The notes: a model not told the origin generated them from the letters alone. 64,000 nt of DNA from Stenotrophomonas rhizophila (GCF_020857975.1 NZ_JACWUO010000001.1:391126-455125), one strand, 5' to 3'; shown: positions 54,305-63,736, counted from the stretch's first letter. A program made the numbers and translations.

Positions 54305-55077
54305 CCGGCGAAGGTGTCCCAGCCCATCCGCGCGATCAGCACCACCACCAGGCCAACGAACAGCTTGCGGATGAACGGCGTGCCGCCACGCAGCGCCAAC
54401 CGCGTGCCCACCACCGAGCCGATGATGTTGGCCGCGGCCATCGGCAGCGCGAACAGCCACAGGATGTTGCCGGTGGGAACGAAGAACGAGATCGCCGCCA
54501 CGTTGGTGGCCAGGTTCACCACCTTGGAGGCGGCCGAGGCGCGCAGGAAATCCAGCCCGAAGAAGCGCACGAACAGGAAGATCAGGAAGCTACCGGTGCC
54601 CGGCCCGAAGAACCCGTCGTAGAAGCCGATCACCGCGCCGATACCCAAGGCGGTGGCCAACTCCTTGCGGCCGATCTCGCGCGGCCGGTGCAGGGCACCG
54701 AAATCCTTCTTCCACAGCGTGTAGCCCAGCATCGCCACCAGCAGCACCAGCACCAGCGGCCGCACCGCATCCTTGGGCAGCAGGCTGACCGCGGTGGCGC
54801 CGGCGAAGGAGAACACGAACGCGGTACCGGCGGCGAACAGCACCGGCCGCCACGGGAAGCGCACATTGCGCGCATAGCGCCAGGCCGCCGCACCGGTCCC
54901 GAACATCGAGCTGAACTTGTTGGTGCCAAACAGCATCGCCGGGGTGTGCTGCGGCAATACGGTGAACAATCCGGGCAACTGCACCAGCCCACCGCCGCCC
55001 ACGGCGGCATCGACCAGACCGGCGATGAAGGCGATCGCCACCAACCACAACAGCTCAGGGGGAACCAGTTCCAGCAC
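54301..55077 (-). CDS. TSUP family permease (TauE/SafE, DUF81)
   Basis: The 258-residue product is an inner-membrane protein with about seven to eight helices of the TauE/SafE family, members of which move sulfite, sulfonates or other small anions. It shows the family repeat motif in [41 protein letters not shown] (first half, a region) and [40 protein letters not shown] (second half, a region). The start is a GTG at 55077 ([10 protein letters not shown]); an upstream frame contains a SMAG-like repeat and is not coding. It is convergent with jetD. Substrate unknown. Confidence 0.88.
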   Translation of the reverse strand: MLELVPPELLWLVAIAFIAGLVDAAVGGGGLVQLPGLFTVLPQHTPAMLFGTNKFSSMFGTGAAAWRYARNVRFPWRPVLFAAGTAFVFSFAGATAVSLLPKDAVRPLVLVLLVAMLGYTLWKKDFGALHRPREIGRKELATALGIGAVIGFYDGFFGPGTGSFLIFLFVRFFGLDFLRASAASKVVNLATNVAAISFFVPTGNILWLFALPMAAANIIGSVVGTRLALRGGTPFIRKLFVGLVVVLIARMGWDTFAG

Positions 55078-55157
55078 GGCAGCAACTCTGCGACACAAGG
55101 CGCGCCAGCATACGCCCGGGCCCTGGTACCGGATAGCACCGCGCACGCCGCGCGCAC

Positions 55158-55182
55158 GTACCGGCCAACGGTCGGTACCTAC
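55158..55182 (-). repeat. SMAG-like stem-loop
   Basis: Arms GTACCGGCC / GGTCGGTAC with loop AAC (55158-55178, one G-T pair) are followed by CTAC (minus-strand GTAG). It lies in the divergent gap between the permease and the YchJ-like gene. Confidence 0.6.
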
Positions 55183-55215
55183 GGCGTACCCGGACAAACG
55201 CGCGACAATGCGCCC

Positions 55216-55605
55216 ATGAGCACACCTGATCCCTGTCCCTGCGGCCGCCCGCTGGCCTACGCCGCCTGCTGCGGCCGGTACCATGCCGGCGCCCCGACGC
55301 CCGATGCCGAAGCGCTGATGCGCTCGCGCTACAGCGCCTACGTGAAACAGCTGCCGGATTACCTGCTGGCCAGCTGGCACCCCAGCACCCGCCCGGCCGA
55401 ACTGTCGTTGGAGGAGCCGGCCGGCCAGCGCACCCGATGGCTGGGGCTGACCGTGCACGAACATGGCCTCACCGATCCCGACCATGCCCGGGTCAGGTTC
55501 ACCGCGCGCTACAAGGTCGGCGGCGGCAGCGCGGTAAAGATGCTAGAACACAGCCGCTTCGTGCGCGAAGACGGCCGCTGGTTCTATCTCGACGCGTTGC
55601 CCTGA
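55216..55605 (+). CDS. YchJ family protein (UPF0225, SEC-C metal-binding)
   Basis: The 129-residue product has an N-terminal SEC-C zinc-binding motif [20 protein letters not shown] (Cys pairs at about 7/9 and 18/19) followed by the family sequence [28 protein letters not shown] and a cystatin-like C-terminal part with [13 protein letters not shown]. Function is unknown; a metal-dependent nucleic-acid or protein interaction is usually guessed. The ATG at 55216 is used. The 3' end overlaps the end of the convergent GGDEF gene by 22 bp. Confidence 0.9.
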   Translation: MSTPDPCPCGRPLAYAACCGRYHAGAPTPDAEALMRSRYSAYVKQLPDYLLASWHPSTRPAELSLEEPAGQRTRWLGLTVHEHGLTDPDHARVRFTARYKVGGGSAVKMLEHSRFVREDGRWFYLDALP

Positions 55606-56906
55606 GCGGCATCGCCGCTGCTGCGCACCGCCACGGCCCGTTGCAGGCCGTGTGCGCGCACGCAGTTGCGCCCGGCGTCCTTGGCGGCATACAGCGCCTG
55701 GTCGGCGGCCTTGATCACCGCCTGCGGGCCATCGCCGGCGCGGCTGTCGGCCACGCCGATGCTCACCGTTACCTGCACCACCACGCCAGGGCCGCCACGG
55801 CCCCGCTGCAACCGCCCGACCGCATCGTCGGCGGCCCGCGCCGCGCGGTCGCGCAGGGTCAGCCGGGTGTCGGCCACCATCGCCCGGACCGCTTCCACCG
55901 CATCCACGCAGGCCGGGGCAGGGCGGTCCAGGAACACCAGCGCGAACTCCTCGCCGCCATAGCGGAACGCGCGGCCGCCGCCACCCACCGCGGCCAGCCG
56001 TGCGGCCACCAGCTTGAGCACGTCATCGCCGCTGTCGTGGCCATGGGTATCGTTGAAGCGCTTGAAGTGGTCCACATCGACCATCGCGATGGTGTAGGTT
56101 GCGCCCACCCGTTGCAGGCACTCGTTCAACGCGCGCCGGCCGGGCAGCCCGGTCAGCTCGTCGCGGAAGGCCATGTGGAAGGACTCCTGCAGCATCGCCG
56201 AGACGAGCAGCAGCAGCGCGGCGCTGGCCAGTGCCGGCAGCAGTGCCGGCGACAGGAACACCCGTGGCAGCATCGCCCAGACCACCAGCAGCGCGACCAG
56301 CATCGCCGTATGCAATGGCCGCGGCTGGCGCAGCGCCTGTACCGCCAGCCCGGCCAGGGCCAGCACGAACGCCAGCGAGGGCAGCTGCGCCAGCCGGCTC
56401 CAGCCGGTCGGCAACCAGGGCCAATGCTGGTCCGAGAGCAGGTCGTGCATGCCCTGCGGCCCCTGTGCGGCCAGCAGGGCGAACGTCCCCACCGCCGCGC
56501 CGCTGACCACCCCGCGCAGCAGCAGGTCCTGGCGCAGGCGCCCGCGCTCGGGCCACAGACCATGCAGCGCCATCAGCAGCGGCAGCCATACCGACACTGC
56601 GTGGAACAGCAGCGGGGTCAGCGCGGTCACCGCGCCGGTGTTGAGGAAACCGCCCACCAGCCCGTGCAGGATCGCAAATGCCAGCGCGATCGCCAGCAGC
56701 AGGCATACCGCGCGCACGCGGTTGTAGATCAGGCCCAGGCCGACGCCCAGGCAGGTCAGCACCAGCGGCAGGATGCGGTGCACCGCGCTGGCCACCTCGT
56801 CGGCCGGCGTGGCCGACCATACGCCCAGCCCCACCAGCGCGGCCGGCAGTACGAACAGGTAGTGGCCAGGCTGGCGTAGCAGGTGATCGCGCAAGGACGG
56901 TTCCAC
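55584..56906 (-). CDS. Membrane-bound diguanylate cyclase (GGDEF domain)
   Basis: The product makes cyclic di-GMP from two GTP. It is about 440 residues long with six to eight N-terminal transmembrane helices (about 15-240; an uncharacterised sensory region) and a C-terminal GGDEF domain: [39 protein letters not shown] and an intact active site [10 protein letters not shown]. The RxxD inhibitory site that normally stands just upstream is absent ([14 protein letters not shown]), so product feedback may be missing. The start is unsure: GTG 56906 is given, TTG 56942 is possible. It overlaps the YchJ-like gene at the 3' end. Confidence 0.88.
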   Translation of the reverse strand: MEPSLRDHLLRQPGHYLFVLPAALVGLGVWSATPADEVASAVHRILPLVLTCLGVGLGLIYNRVRAVCLLLAIALAFAILHGLVGGFLNTGAVTALTPLLFHAVSVWLPLLMALHGLWPERGRLRQDLLLRGVVSGAAVGTFALLAAQGPQGMHDLLSDQHWPWLPTGWSRLAQLPSLAFVLALAGLAVQALRQPRPLHTAMLVALLVVWAMLPRVFLSPALLPALASAALLLLVSAMLQESFHMAFRDELTGLPGRRALNECLQRVGATYTIAMVDVDHFKRFNDTHGHDSGDDVLKLVAARLAAVGGGGRAFRYGGEEFALVFLDRPAPACVDAVEAVRAMVADTRLTLRDRAARAADDAVGRLQRGRGGPGVVVQVTVSIGVADSRAGDGPQAVIKAADQALYAAKDAGRNCVRAHGLQRAVAVRSSGDAAQGNASR

Positions 56907-57077
56907 GGGTGTGGGCCGGCGCGCCAGGGCTGCATCGTGCAAACCGGAACACGCAGGCGATGGTCTTCCCGGTAGCGGCCTGCGCGCAGTCAACTTGAGT
57001 GGCGGCGTGGGCGGTGTAACGCGATGTGAGCCTTGCCATGACGTTGCGCTCACCCCGGCTGGTCGATCCTGCACGGG

Positions 57078-58379
57078 ATGAATATCGCCGTTGCCCCGTC
57101 GCCGCCGACCACGGCCGCACCCCCGGCACCGCTGGCCGTGCGTTATGCCGGCATCCGCGCGCGCAGCATCGCGCTGGCCAGCCCGCTCAGTGCCGAAGAC
57201 GCCCTGGTACAGAGCATGCCCGATGCCAGTCCGGCCAAATGGCATCTGGCCCATACCACCTGGTTCTTCGAACGCTTCGTGCTGGCCACCCAGCCCGGCC
57301 ATGTACCGTTCAACGCCGACTGGCACTACCTGTTCAACAGCTACTACCAGAGCATTGGGCCGGCGCATGCGCGCCCGCAGCGCGGGCTGCTGTCGCGGCC
57401 ATCATTGGACCAGGTGCTGCAGTACCGCGCGCTGGTCGACCAGCAGGTGATCGGCCTGCTGCAGGCCAATGCGCTCGATGCGCAGGCCAGCCACCAGTTG
57501 CTGCTCGGCCTGCACCACGAACAACAGCACCAGGAGCTGCTGCTCACCGACATCAAGCATGCGTTGTGGAGCAACCCGCTGCAGCCGGCCTACCGCGACG
57601 ACCTGGTCCGCACCAGCGCGACCGCCATCCCGCTGCGCTGGCGCGGCAGCCCCGAACAGATCGTCGAGATCGGCGCCCCGGCCTGGCCCGGGCACGGCGC
57701 CTTCGCCTACGACAACGAATCACCGCGGCACCGCGTGCTGGTGCCCGCCCATGCGCTGGCCAACCGCCCGGTCAGCAACGCCGAGTACCGCCAGTTCATC
57801 CAGGCCGGTGGCTACCGCGACGTCACCCTGTGGATGAGCGAAGGCTGGGCGCTGTGCCAGGCCGAAGGCTGGCAGCACCCGCTGTACTGGGACGATGCGC
57901 TGGAGCGCGAGTTCACCCTTGGCGGCTGGCAGGCCCTGGACCCGCACGCGCCGGTCTGCCACCTCAGCTATTTCGAAGCCGACGCCTATGCCCGCTGGCA
58001 GGGCGCGCGCCTGCCCACCGAGTTCGAATGGGAGGCCGCCGCCAGCGGCCAACCGCTGCACGGCCACTTCGCCGATGCCGACCGACTGCATCCGGCCGGC
58101 GCCAGCGCGGCCGGGCAGGCCACCGACACCGCCCTGCTGCAGTTGTTCGGCGATGTCTGGGAATGGACCAGCAGCGCCTACGGCGCCTACCCGGGCTTCC
58201 GTCCCTTCGCCGGCAACCTGGGCGAATACAACGGTAAATTCATGAACGGCCAATGGATCCTGCGCGGCGGCAGCTGCGCGACCCCCGAAGGGCACGTGCG
58301 TGCCAGCTACCGCAACTTCTTCGCGCCTTCGGCGCGCTGGCAGTTCGCCGGCCTGCGCCTGGCCCGGGACGCGGCATGA
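57078..58379 (+). CDS. egtB: Ergothioneine biosynthesis sulfoxide synthase EgtB
   Basis: EgtB is the non-haem iron enzyme that joins a thiol donor to hercynine with oxygen. The 433-residue product has an N-terminal DinB-like domain with iron ligands in WHLAHTTWFFERF (His59) and LHHEQQHQELLLTDIKHAL (HxxxHxE, about 147-153) and a C-terminal formylglycine-generating-enzyme-like domain (ANRPVSNAEYRQFIQAGGY, LPTEFEWEAAASG, LFGDVWEWTSSAY, LRGGSCATP, YRNFFAP). There is no egtA or egtC nearby, which suits the class that uses cysteine rather than gamma-glutamylcysteine. The stop overlaps egtD (ATGA). Confidence 0.94.
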   Translation: MNIAVAPSPPTTAAPPAPLAVRYAGIRARSIALASPLSAEDALVQSMPDASPAKWHLAHTTWFFERFVLATQPGHVPFNADWHYLFNSYYQSIGPAHARPQRGLLSRPSLDQVLQYRALVDQQVIGLLQANALDAQASHQLLLGLHHEQQHQELLLTDIKHALWSNPLQPAYRDDLVRTSATAIPLRWRGSPEQIVEIGAPAWPGHGAFAYDNESPRHRVLVPAHALANRPVSNAEYRQFIQAGGYRDVTLWMSEGWALCQAEGWQHPLYWDDALEREFTLGGWQALDPHAPVCHLSYFEADAYARWQGARLPTEFEWEAAASGQPLHGHFADADRLHPAGASAAGQATDTALLQLFGDVWEWTSSAYGAYPGFRPFAGNLGEYNGKFMNGQWILRGGSCATPEGHVRASYRNFFAPSARWQFAGLRLARDAA

Positions 58380-59350
58380 GCACGGTCAGCGACGCGCTCG
58401 AAGCGCTCACCGACCTGCAGCCCGACCGCGCCCGGATCACCGCCGACATCCTGCAGGGCTTGTCGCTGCGGCCGCGTCAGCTGCCATCCAAGTACTTCTA
58501 CGACGCGCGCGGGTCGGCGCTGTTCGAACGGATCACCCGCCAGCCCGAGTACTACCCCACCCGCACCGAACTGAAACTGCTGCAGGACTGCGCTACCGAC
58601 ATCGCCGTCGCCGTCGGCCCACGCCTGCACGTGGTCGAACTGGGCAGCGGCAGCGGCCGCAAGACCGAGTTGCTGCTGCACGCCCTGGCCGATCCGGTCG
58701 CCTACACCCCGATCGAGATCTCGCGCGCGGCCTTGCTGGCCAGCATCGCGCGGCTGGCCACCGCCTTGCCGCAGATTGAAATGCTGCCGGTCTGCGCCGA
58801 CTTCACCGCCCCGGTGCAGCTGCCCACCCCGCAGCGCGCCGCCACGCGCCGGCTGCTGTTCTTCCCCGGCTCCACCCTGGGCAACTTCGTCCATGCCGAC
58901 GCGGTGGCGCTGTTGCAGGCGATGCGCCGGACCATGGGCAGCGACGGCCTGGCCCTGATCGGCATCGACCTGCACAAGGACCCGGCCCTGATCGAGGCCG
59001 CCTACAACGATGCGGCCGGCATCACCGCCGCGTTCACCCTCAACCTGCTGGCCCGGCTCAACCGCGAGATCGGCAGCGACTTCGACCTCGAGGGTTTCGC
59101 CCACCGCGCCCGCTACAGCGTGCCGCGGCTGCGCATCGAAACCGAGCTGGTCAGCCGCTGCGCGCAGACCGTGCAGGTGGCCGGCCGCCGTTTCGATTTC
59201 GCCGAGGGCGAAGCGATGACGGTCGAATACAGCCACAAGTACACCGACGCGGTGTTCGCGTCACTGGCCGCCGAGGCCGGGCTGCGGGTCAGCGCGCACT
59301 GGAACGCGACCGAACCAGCATTCGGGCTGCGGCTGTTGCAGCCGCTGTAG
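58376..59350 (+). CDS. egtD: L-histidine N-alpha-methyltransferase EgtD
   Basis: EgtD trimethylates histidine to hercynine with S-adenosylmethionine, the first step of ergothioneine synthesis. The 324-residue product has the family start LPSKYFYDARGSALFERITRQPEYYPTRTE (a region), the SAM-binding LHVVELGSGSGRKTELLLHAL (about 81-101), PGSTLGNF, and the C-terminal GEAMTVEYSHKYT with the conserved Glu and Ser that bind histidine. The ATG lies in the egtB stop, so egtB-egtD form a two-gene operon. All features are canonical for the DUF2260/EgtD family. Confidence 0.95.
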   Translation: MSTVSDALEALTDLQPDRARITADILQGLSLRPRQLPSKYFYDARGSALFERITRQPEYYPTRTELKLLQDCATDIAVAVGPRLHVVELGSGSGRKTELLLHALADPVAYTPIEISRAALLASIARLATALPQIEMLPVCADFTAPVQLPTPQRAATRRLLFFPGSTLGNFVHADAVALLQAMRRTMGSDGLALIGIDLHKDPALIEAAYNDAAGITAAFTLNLLARLNREIGSDFDLEGFAHRARYSVPRLRIETELVSRCAQTVQVAGRRFDFAEGEAMTVEYSHKYTDAVFASLAAEAGLRVSAHWNATEPAFGLRLLQPL

Positions 59351-59429
59351 TCAATCTGCCGCATCGGCCCGTCGCCTCGACGCTTGCGGCTATCATGCCG
59401 TTCAACACTGGCTGCAAGGATTCCCGCCA

Positions 59430-61622
59430 ATGAAATGCCTCACCGCAGCGTTGCTGGCCATGGCGTGGCTGGGCAGCGCCGCCGCGCAGGCCGCGCCGCA
59501 GGACGAATTCGACCGCTGCCTGGCCAGCCTGCAGCCGCAGGCGCTCAAGCAGGGCGTCAGCGCGGCCGGCTTCAGCCGCCCCACTGCCGGGCTCAGCCCG
59601 GACCTGAGCGTGCTGCCGCTGCTGGATGCGCAGCCGGAGTTCACCACCCCGTTGTGGGATTACCTGGCCGCCCTGGTCGACAGCCAGCGCGTCGACGACG
59701 GTCGCGCGCTGCTGGCCCAGCACCGCGACCTGTTGAACCGCGTGTCCAGCCAGTACGGCGTGGACCCGGCCACGATCGTGGCGGTATGGGGCGTGGAGAG
59801 CGATTACGGCCGGGTGTTCGGCAAGCGCCCGCTGCTGCAGTCGCTGGCCACGCTGTCGTGCAACGGCCGCCGCCAGCCGTTTTTCCGCGGCGAACTGCTG
59901 GCCCTGCTCAAGCTGCTCGACGCCGGCGACCTGCAGGCCGAGGGCCTGACCGGCTCGTGGGCCGGCGCATTCGGCCACACCCAGTTCATGCCGTCCACCT
60001 ATGCCCGCATTGCCGTGGATGGTGATGGCGATGGTCGCCGCGACCTGGTCGCCAGCATTCCCGATGCCCTGGCGTCCACCGCCAACTACCTGGCCAAGGC
60101 CGGCTGGCGCACCGGCCAGCCATGGGGCATCGAAGTGAACCTGCCTGCCGGCTTCAATCCCGCCGTGGCCGGGCGTACCCAGCGCAAGCCGCTGGCGGCC
60201 TGGCGCGCGCTGGGCATCGTGCCGGTCGGCGGCGGCGCGCTGGCCCCGGCCGGCCTGCCGGCCGACAGCAATGCCGCGCTGCTGCTGCCCACCGGTGCCA
60301 AGGGCCCGGCCTGGCTGGTGTTCCGCAACTACGACGCGATCTACGCCTACAACGCCGCCGAAAGCTACGCGCTGGCCATCGCCACCCTGGCCGACCGCCT
60401 GCGCGGCGGCAGCGGCACGGTCGCGGCCTGGCCCACCGACGACCCCGGCATCGGCCGCCGCGAACGCCGCGAACTGCAGACCCTGCTGCTCGCGCGCGGC
60501 CATGACATCGGCGCCGCCGACGGCATGGTCGGCACCGCCACCCGCCGCGCCATCCAGGCCGAACAGCAGCGCCTGGGCTGGGCCAACCCCGACGGCCGTG
60601 CCGGCCAACGCATCCTCACCGCCCTGCGCACCGCGCCTCCCCTCCCGACCCCGCCGACGCCCATGCCCGCATCCAGCCTGCCTGCCTCAAGCGTGTTCCC
60701 GCTGCCGCCCAACCGTACCCGCCTGCTGCAGTCGCCGGCCGCGCCCGGGGCCGCATTGCCCAGGCTCGAGGGCCTTGGCCTGGCCAACGTGCAGGGCTTC
60801 CCGGCCTGGCAGGTGGACACCCCGTTCGCCACCGCCGCGGTGTCGGTGTTCGGTGGTCAGTTGCTGTCCTACGTGCCCAAGGGCGGCAAGGACGTACTGT
60901 GGCTCTCGCCCAGCGCCCAGGCGCTGCCCACCCCGATCCGCGGCGGCAGCCCGGTGTGCTGGCCTTACTTCGGCCGTCAGGGGCAGGGCACCGATGTACC
61001 GTCGCATGGCTTCGTGCGTGACCTGCCGTGGACGCTCCAGGACGCCCGCCGCGAGGCCGACGGCACCGTCGTGCTGACCCTGGCACCACCGGCGCTGGAC
61101 AACCTGGCCCTGCGCCTGACCATGCAGCTGCGCATCGGCCGCACCCTGGAACAGCGCCTGCTCACTGAGAACACCGGCAGCCAGCCGCTCAGCTTCACCC
61201 AGGCGCTGCACAACTATTTCCAGGTCGGCGATGCCCTGCAGGTCAGCGTCGAGGGCCTGGATGGCCTGACCTACCTGGACAAGTTCGAAAACTACGCCAC
61301 CCCCCGCGTCCAGCGCGGCGACTGGAGCCTGCGCGACCCGCGCGATCCCGGCCGCAGCGACCGCATCTATACCCATGCCGGCGGGCGCTATGTCCTGAAG
61401 GACCCCACGCTCAAGCGCCGCATCGAGATCAGCACCGAAGGCAGCCGCTCGCTGGTGGCCTGGAACCCCGGGCAGGCCGGTGCGGCGAAGATGGTCGACG
61501 TCGGCGCCGGCTGGCGCAACTATGTCTGCCTGGAAGCGGCCAACGCCGGCCCGGACGTGGTCACCCTCGCCCCGGGGGCGCGGCACGCGCTGGTGCAGAC
61601 CTTCCGCGTGCTGCCGCTGTAA
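59430..61622 (+). CDS. Exported lytic transglycosylase (MltB/SLT_2) fused to a D-hexose-6-phosphate mutarotase-like domain
   Basis: The 730-residue product has a signal peptide (MKCLTAALLAMAWLGSAAAQA) and an MltB-type lytic transglycosylase domain (about 25-325) with the catalytic Glu in WGVESDYGRVFG (E123), QFMPSTYAR and NYLAKAGWRTGQPWG. A peptidoglycan-binding domain (about 335-400, RRELQTLLLARGHDIGAADG) and a Pro-rich linker (401-427) follow. The region from about 445 to 730 is a galactose-mutarotase fold like YeaD: GGSPVCWPYFG, SHGFVRDLPW (H526), TQALHNYFQVGD (H594), YLDKFEN, VAWNPG and YVCLEAANA (E702). The frame is uninterrupted. An internal ATG at 60663 could start the mutarotase domain alone. 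A cytosolic-type mutarotase fused to an exported cell-wall enzyme is unusual. Confidence 0.88.
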   Translation: MKCLTAALLAMAWLGSAAAQAAPQDEFDRCLASLQPQALKQGVSAAGFSRPTAGLSPDLSVLPLLDAQPEFTTPLWDYLAALVDSQRVDDGRALLAQHRDLLNRVSSQYGVDPATIVAVWGVESDYGRVFGKRPLLQSLATLSCNGRRQPFFRGELLALLKLLDAGDLQAEGLTGSWAGAFGHTQFMPSTYARIAVDGDGDGRRDLVASIPDALASTANYLAKAGWRTGQPWGIEVNLPAGFNPAVAGRTQRKPLAAWRALGIVPVGGGALAPAGLPADSNAALLLPTGAKGPAWLVFRNYDAIYAYNAAESYALAIATLADRLRGGSGTVAAWPTDDPGIGRRERRELQTLLLARGHDIGAADGMVGTATRRAIQAEQQRLGWANPDGRAGQRILTALRTAPPLPTPPTPMPASSLPASSVFPLPPNRTRLLQSPAAPGAALPRLEGLGLANVQGFPAWQVDTPFATAAVSVFGGQLLSYVPKGGKDVLWLSPSAQALPTPIRGGSPVCWPYFGRQGQGTDVPSHGFVRDLPWTLQDARREADGTVVLTLAPPALDNLALRLTMQLRIGRTLEQRLLTENTGSQPLSFTQALHNYFQVGDALQVSVEGLDGLTYLDKFENYATPRVQRGDWSLRDPRDPGRSDRIYTHAGGRYVLKDPTLKRRIEISTEGSRSLVAWNPGQAGAAKMVDVGAGWRNYVCLEAANAGPDVVTLAPGARHALVQTFRVLPL

Positions 61623-61654
61623 CCGGGCGCCAGCGATCCCTCAAGGAGCGAGTC

Positions 61655-62380
61655 ATGACCGATACCCAGTGGTATTACGCCGATCCCCAGCAGCAGCGCC
61701 ATGGTCCGCTGTCCACCGGGCAGCTGCAGCAGTTGCACGCCCAGGGCCAGGTTGAAGCCGGCACCCTGGTCTGGCGCCAGGGCCTGGAGCAGTGGCAGCC
61801 CCTGCACAGCATCGCCGAGCTGAGGGCCGCCCGTGCACCGGATCCAACCCATGATCCCTACGCCGCGCCAGCCTCGTCAGTCGGCGCGCCGGTGCCCGCA
61901 CCGCTCAACGAGACCATGCAGGCCTACGCCGCCTTCGTCGGTCCCAGGTTCCCCGTCTACCGCCGCAAGTGGAATCTGGACCAGAACCCGAACCCCGACA
62001 GCGTCAGCACCTGGAACTGGGCCGCCTTCCTGTTCGGGGCGCTGTGGATGCTGTATCGCCGTATGTACGCGGTGGCCGCGCTCTGGCTTGGCGCGATGCT
62101 GGTCATTTCCAGCATCGAGCTGCTGATCGGCGTCAGCGGCAGCATTTCCGCCATCATCAGCATCGCCATTGCCGTCGCCGCCGGGGTGGTGGGCAACCAC
62201 TTGTACCTGCGCCATGCCACGCGCCAGATCGGTGCGGCAAGCGCTGCCCACCGCGGGCAGGGGCCGGACCTGCAGGCCGAGCTGGCCGCGCGGGGCGGTA
62301 CCAGCTGGTTGGCCGTGGTGGTCGGCGTAGCCCTGTTCGTCGCAGTGAACCTCGCCACGGCCCTGCTGCTGGATGCCTGA
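61655..62380 (+). CDS. GYF-like domain protein with DUF2628-type membrane region
   Basis: The 241-residue product has an N-terminal GYF_2-type domain (WYYADPQQQRHGPLSTGQLQQLHAQGQVEAGTLVWRQGLEQWQPL, about 6-50, a region), a short linker, and a region from about 90 with YRRKWNLDQNPNPDSVSTWNWAAFLFGALWMLYRRMY, typical of DUF2628. Two or three membrane helices (about 138-160, 165-180 and a C-terminal one 210-240) follow. GYF domains bind Pro-rich peptides; the role here is unknown. AAGGAG seven bases before the ATG decides the start. It is 32 bp after the transglycosylase gene and may be co-transcribed. Confidence 0.85.
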   Translation: MTDTQWYYADPQQQRHGPLSTGQLQQLHAQGQVEAGTLVWRQGLEQWQPLHSIAELRAARAPDPTHDPYAAPASSVGAPVPAPLNETMQAYAAFVGPRFPVYRRKWNLDQNPNPDSVSTWNWAAFLFGALWMLYRRMYAVAALWLGAMLVISSIELLIGVSGSISAIISIAIAVAAGVVGNHLYLRHATRQIGAASAAHRGQGPDLQAELAARGGTSWLAVVVGVALFVAVNLATALLLDA

Positions 62381-62385
62381 GCCGG

Positions 62386-63576
62386 CTAGCCGCGCCCGCT
62401 CCGTGGCCGCAGCACCAGCAGGCAGATGCCGCCGGCCACCAGGCCCCAGAACGCCGAACCGATCCCGGCCAGCGACAGCCCCGATGCGGTCACCAGGAAG
62501 GTGACCAGCGCCGCCTCGCGGTCGGCCTCCTCGCGCAGCGCGCCGGCCAGGCTGTTGGCGATCGTGCCGAACAGCGCGATGCCGGCCACGCAGGCCACCA
62601 GTTCCCTGGGGAAGGCCGCGAACACCGCCGCCACCGTCGCCCCGAACAGGCCCACCACGATATAGAAGGCACCGGCGGCCACCGCGGCGGTGTAGCGCCG
62701 CGCCGGGTCTTCATGCGCCTCGCGGCCCATGCAGATCGCCGCGGTGATCGCCGCCAGGTTCAGGCCGAAGGCCCCGAACGGGGCCAGCAGCGTATTGACC
62801 ACCCCGATCCAGCCGATCACCGGCGACACCGGCGTGTCGTAGCCGCAGGCGCGGATCACCGCCACCCCGGGAATGTTCTGCGAGGCCATGGTCACCACGA
62901 ACAGTGGCAGGGCGATGCTGAACACCGCCGGCCAGGACAGCGTGGGTGTGGTGAACACCGGTACCGCCCATTCCAGCCGTACCTGTTGCAGCTGCAGCAG
63001 GCCCTGGCCGCCGGCCACCGCGATGCCCACCAGCAGGGTGGCCACCACCGCATAGCGTGGGAACAGGCGCCGCCCGACCAGCCAGGTGGCGAACATCGCC
63101 AGCGCCATCGCCAACTGCGTGCCCATCGAGACGAACACCTCCAGCCCGAAGCGCAGCAGCACGCCGGCGAGCATGCCCGAGGCCAGGGCCATCGGTACCC
63201 GGCGCATCGCCCGGGCGAAGATCCCCGAGAAGCCGGCGATCATGCCCAGCACCGCGGCGAGGACGAAGGCACCGATCGCGTCGGAGTAGCCCACCGCGCC
63301 GGTCCCCACCACCAGCATCGCCGCGCCCGGGGTGGACCATGCCGTCACCACCGGCACGCGGTAGCGCAGCGACAGGCCGATACAGGTCACACCCATGCCC
63401 AGCCCCAGCGCCCACATCCACGAGGCGATCTGCGCCTGCGATGCGCCCACCGTCTGTGCGGCCTGGAACACGATCACCGCCGAACTGGCGAAGCCGACCA
63501 GCACCGTGATGAAGCCGGCCATCACCGACGGCAACGACACATCGCGCAACAACGAACGTTTGCTACCCACCGACAT
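62386..63576 (-). CDS. benE: Benzoate/H+ symporter family transporter (BenE)
   Basis: The 396-residue product is an inner-membrane transporter with about eleven to twelve helices of the BenE family (benzoate:proton symport in Acinetobacter). It shows LPSVMAGFITVLVGFASSAVIVFQAAQTVG, WSTPGAAMLVVGTG, VPMALASGMLAGVLLRFGLEVF, FVVTMASQNIPGVAVIRACGY and NLAAITAAICMGREAHEDPARRY as regions matching the family. The ATG at 63576 (MSVGSKRSLL) is preferred over the longer frame. No benzoate catabolic genes are in the window, so the substrate is uncertain. It is convergent with the GYF gene (stop codons 5 bp apart). Confidence 0.9.
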   Translation of the reverse strand: MSVGSKRSLLRDVSLPSVMAGFITVLVGFASSAVIVFQAAQTVGASQAQIASWMWALGLGMGVTCIGLSLRYRVPVVTAWSTPGAAMLVVGTGAVGYSDAIGAFVLAAVLGMIAGFSGIFARAMRRVPMALASGMLAGVLLRFGLEVFVSMGTQLAMALAMFATWLVGRRLFPRYAVVATLLVGIAVAGGQGLLQLQQVRLEWAVPVFTTPTLSWPAVFSIALPLFVVTMASQNIPGVAVIRACGYDTPVSPVIGWIGVVNTLLAPFGAFGLNLAAITAAICMGREAHEDPARRYTAAVAAGAFYIVVGLFGATVAAVFAAFPRELVACVAGIALFGTIANSLAGALREEADREAALVTFLVTASGLSLAGIGSAFWGLVAGGICLLVLRPRSGRG

Positions 63577-63708
63577 CGCATGCACCCCCGACAACAAGAG
63601 ATGCATTGTTAGCAAGCCTGCGGCAGCACGCGCAACGCGCGTGCTGCCGCGCTGTGTGCCGGGCAGCACGCAACGATGACGCTGCGATGAAAAAGATCGA
63701 CAAAAGCC

Positions 63709-63736
63709 TTGACGAATTTGCAGAAGTCTTTAGTAT
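63709..63736 (+). promoter_or_regulatory. promoter-like element P1 at the right edge
   Basis: TTGACG (63709-63714) and TAGTAT (63731-63736) are 16 bp apart. It is the first of three regularly spaced TTGACG promoters directed rightward. The weaker -10 makes it the least certain of the three. Confidence 0.5.
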
